Shown: positions 62,716-64,000 of the stretch, piece after piece
Layout of the letters: every line of letters begins with the position of its first letter
How positions within the stretch are numbered: position 1 is the stretch's first letter
Source: Chitinophaga rhizosphaerae
GTDB taxonomy: Bacteria; Bacteroidota; Bacteroidia; Chitinophagales; Chitinophagaceae
DNA length: 64,000 nucleotides
Direction: 5' to 3'
Assembly: GCF_003958645.1 (NCBI RefSeq)
Contig: NZ_RXLO01000003.1
Span: 620,001 to 684,000 of the forward strand
The notes under the pieces: generated by a model
Told to the model about the DNA's origin: nothing
The model's database searches: none
The model's input: only the letters and a program-made list of their open reading frames with translations
Position numbers and translations under genes: made by a program

Positions 62716-63942
62716 TCACGACCATGCCGCGGCGGTTTCGTCGACCAGTTGCTCCAGTCCATAAAATCCCGCCAGCTTGCGGATCACCCCTTCCACGATG
62801 GCGTCCGGGCAGGAAGCGCCGCTCGTGAGCAGAAGCGTGACCTTCTCTTTCGAAGGCAGGTAACCGGTGCTGCGGAGCTCTTCGTGGCGGTGGAAATCGT
62901 AATGCAACAGTTCGTTTTGCGAGATGAGTTTTTCTTCGGAAGATATGAAGAACGTCGGCAGTTGCGCTTCGCAGAGCTCCACGAGGTGCGAGGTGTTCGA
63001 GCTGTTGTACCCGCCCACCACGATGGCAAGGTCTGCCGGCTCGTTGAGCATACCGGTAACGGCCGTCTGGTTATCGTTGGTAGCGTAGCAAAGCGTGTCG
63101 CGCGTGTCGGCGAAACGCTCGGCGATGCGCGCGTCGGGCAACTGGAAATGTTCCTGGATGGCCTGGCGCACGTAATCGGCGATGGCCTGCGTTTCGGAAG
63201 CCAGCATCGTTGTCTGGTTCACCACGCCTACGCGCTGTAGATGCCGGGTAACGTCGAACCCTTCGCTGTATTGGCCCTTGAACTCTTCATAGAAGTTTTC
63301 CGCCGGAATTTCTTCCCGGATGTAAGCGGCGAGGCGATGCGTCTGCTCCATGTCTTTCACCACGATCGTCGGCGTATGCGAGCGGCTGTGGGAGAACGTG
63401 GCCCGGGTTTCCTCATGCTTCGGCTTCCCGTGCACGATCACCGTGTAGGATTTCTTGCCGATCTGCTCGGCCTTGTTCCACACACGTTCCACGAACGGAC
63501 AGGTAGTATCGTATTTGAGGGGGGCGATGCCGAGGGATTCCAGCCGCGATTCGATCTCCAGCGTGGTGCCGAAAGCGGGGATGATCACGATATCGTCTGA
63601 CCGTAAAGATTCCCAGGCTATGAGCTGCTTGCCGGATGTGTCCATGAGAAACTGGACCCCGCGAGACAGCAGGTCGCTGTTGACCTGGGGATTGTGGATC
63701 ATTTCGCTCAAAAGGAATATCCGCTTCCCTTCATTTTCGTCCACCGTCCGGAAAGCGATCTCGATGGCGTTTTCCACGCCGTAACAAAAACCGAAATGCC
63801 GGGCCAGCAAAATCGTAAGCGGCCCAAATTCCAGCCGGGTAGGCGTAAAGTCTTTCTTCATGCGGTCGTCCTGTTTCCGTTGCTGTTTGATGGCAGAAAT
63901 CAGCGGACTGCGGTAAATGATCGGTACGTTGAATGTTTTCAT
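62716..63942 (-). CDS. ispH: 4-hydroxy-3-methylbut-2-enyl diphosphate reductase (long, cyanobacterial/plant type)
   Basis: A 408-residue Fe-S enzyme, the last step of the MEP isoprenoid pathway, giving IPP and DMAPP. Cluster cysteines are seen in LLARHFGFCYGVENAIEIAF, DTTCPFVERVWNKAEQIGKK and TSGASCPDAIVEGVIRKLAG. Substrate contacts include VIVHGKPKHEETRATFSHSR and YNSSNTSHLVELCEAQLPTF. Typical bacterial IspH has about 310 residues; this one is longer and has the cyanobacterial/plant-type spacing. The ATG at 63942 is favoured because TATCTTTG on the minus strand (63957-63964), a perfect -7 box, lies just before it. Confidence 0.95.
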   Translation of the reverse strand: MKTFNVPIIYRSPLISAIKQQRKQDDRMKKDFTPTRLEFGPLTILLARHFGFCYGVENAIEIAFRTVDENEGKRIFLLSEMIHNPQVNSDLLSRGVQFLMDTSGKQLIAWESLRSDDIVIIPAFGTTLEIESRLESLGIAPLKYDTTCPFVERVWNKAEQIGKKSYTVIVHGKPKHEETRATFSHSRSHTPTIVVKDMEQTHRLAAYIREEIPAENFYEEFKGQYSEGFDVTRHLQRVGVVNQTTMLASETQAIADYVRQAIQEHFQLPDARIAERFADTRDTLCYATNDNQTAVTGMLNEPADLAIVVGGYNSSNTSHLVELCEAQLPTFFISSEEKLISQNELLHYDFHRHEELRSTGYLPSKEKVTLLLTSGASCPDAIVEGVIRKLAGFYGLEQLVDETAAAWS

Positions 63943-63956
63943 GGCTTGACGATAGG

Positions 63957-63964
63957 CAAAGATA
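63957..63964 (-). promoter_or_regulatory. -7 box of ispH
   Basis: TATCTTTG on the minus strand is a perfect TAnnTTTG match, 14 bases before the ATG at 63942. It decides that start over the longer frame beginning at 63993. Confidence 0.6.
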
Positions 63965-64000
63965 GGCATTTCGCCGCTGGATTTCCGGATCATGACCTGA

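Noticed and set aside
1..64000. CRISPR arrays or complete insertion sequences
   Set aside because: No array of regularly spaced direct repeats and no intact transposase with terminal inverted repeats was seen on reading both strands.

Overview
The window looks like a chromosomal segment of a Bacteroidota bacterium, most likely Chitinophagaceae (Chitinophaga-like). The reasons are a SusC/SusD pair under an ECF sigma factor and FecR, a protein with a type IX secretion (T9SS) C-terminal signal, LytS/LytTR two-component pairs, DUF6443-type RHS proteins, a clade II (Sec-type) nitrous oxide reductase cluster, and many promoters with the Bacteroidota -7 box TAnnTTTG. The assignment rests on gene content and motifs only.

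Positions 1-22.7 kb form an accessory region. A GntR regulator and tRNA-Asp are followed by an integration scar: ghosts of a serine recombinase C-terminus and of an ImmA/IrrE peptidase. Next come a small lipoprotein and a 1517-residue RHS protein ending in an AT-rich HELFH zinc-protease-like tip. Diverging from it is a 1171-residue secreted RHS-type 'shell' protein, and a 1139-residue paralogue lies at 17.3-20.8 kb. Between and around these are lipoproteins, a LytS/LytTR pair, a cytochrome c lipoprotein, GNAT acetyltransferases, a DUF2306 membrane protein, a Crp-family regulator and broken gene fragments.

Positions 22.7-31.9 kb hold a minus-strand regulon: ECF sigma, FecR anti-sigma, STN-domain SusC, SusD, a DUF1735/discoidin-like surface lipoprotein, an endonuclease/exonuclease/phosphatase-family lipoprotein and a small lipoprotein. 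No glycoside hydrolase is present, so the substrate may not be an ordinary polysaccharide.

Positions 32-43.5 kb hold a GNAT protein, a large conserved protein of unknown function, QueD, an Rrf2 regulator with three cysteines, and the nitrous oxide operon (cytochrome c, NosZ, a NosB-like membrane protein, NosL, NosD, NosF, NosY). Beyond it are an Fe-S repair protein (RIC/YtfE) and a small membrane protein. Palindromes upstream of these last units suggest shared NO or redox control.

Positions 43.7-53 kb are mostly housekeeping: kynureninase with an SGNH hydrolase, accA (with a structured leader), dapA, a DUF3575-like protein, RNase Z, a STAS protein and clpC. Positions 53.3-58.4 kb encode three secreted surface proteins, two with tail-fibre-like repeat modules and one T9SS cargo. 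After these come cmk, a second sensor kinase/LytTR pair with TPRs, and a long cyanobacterial/plant-type IspH at the right end.
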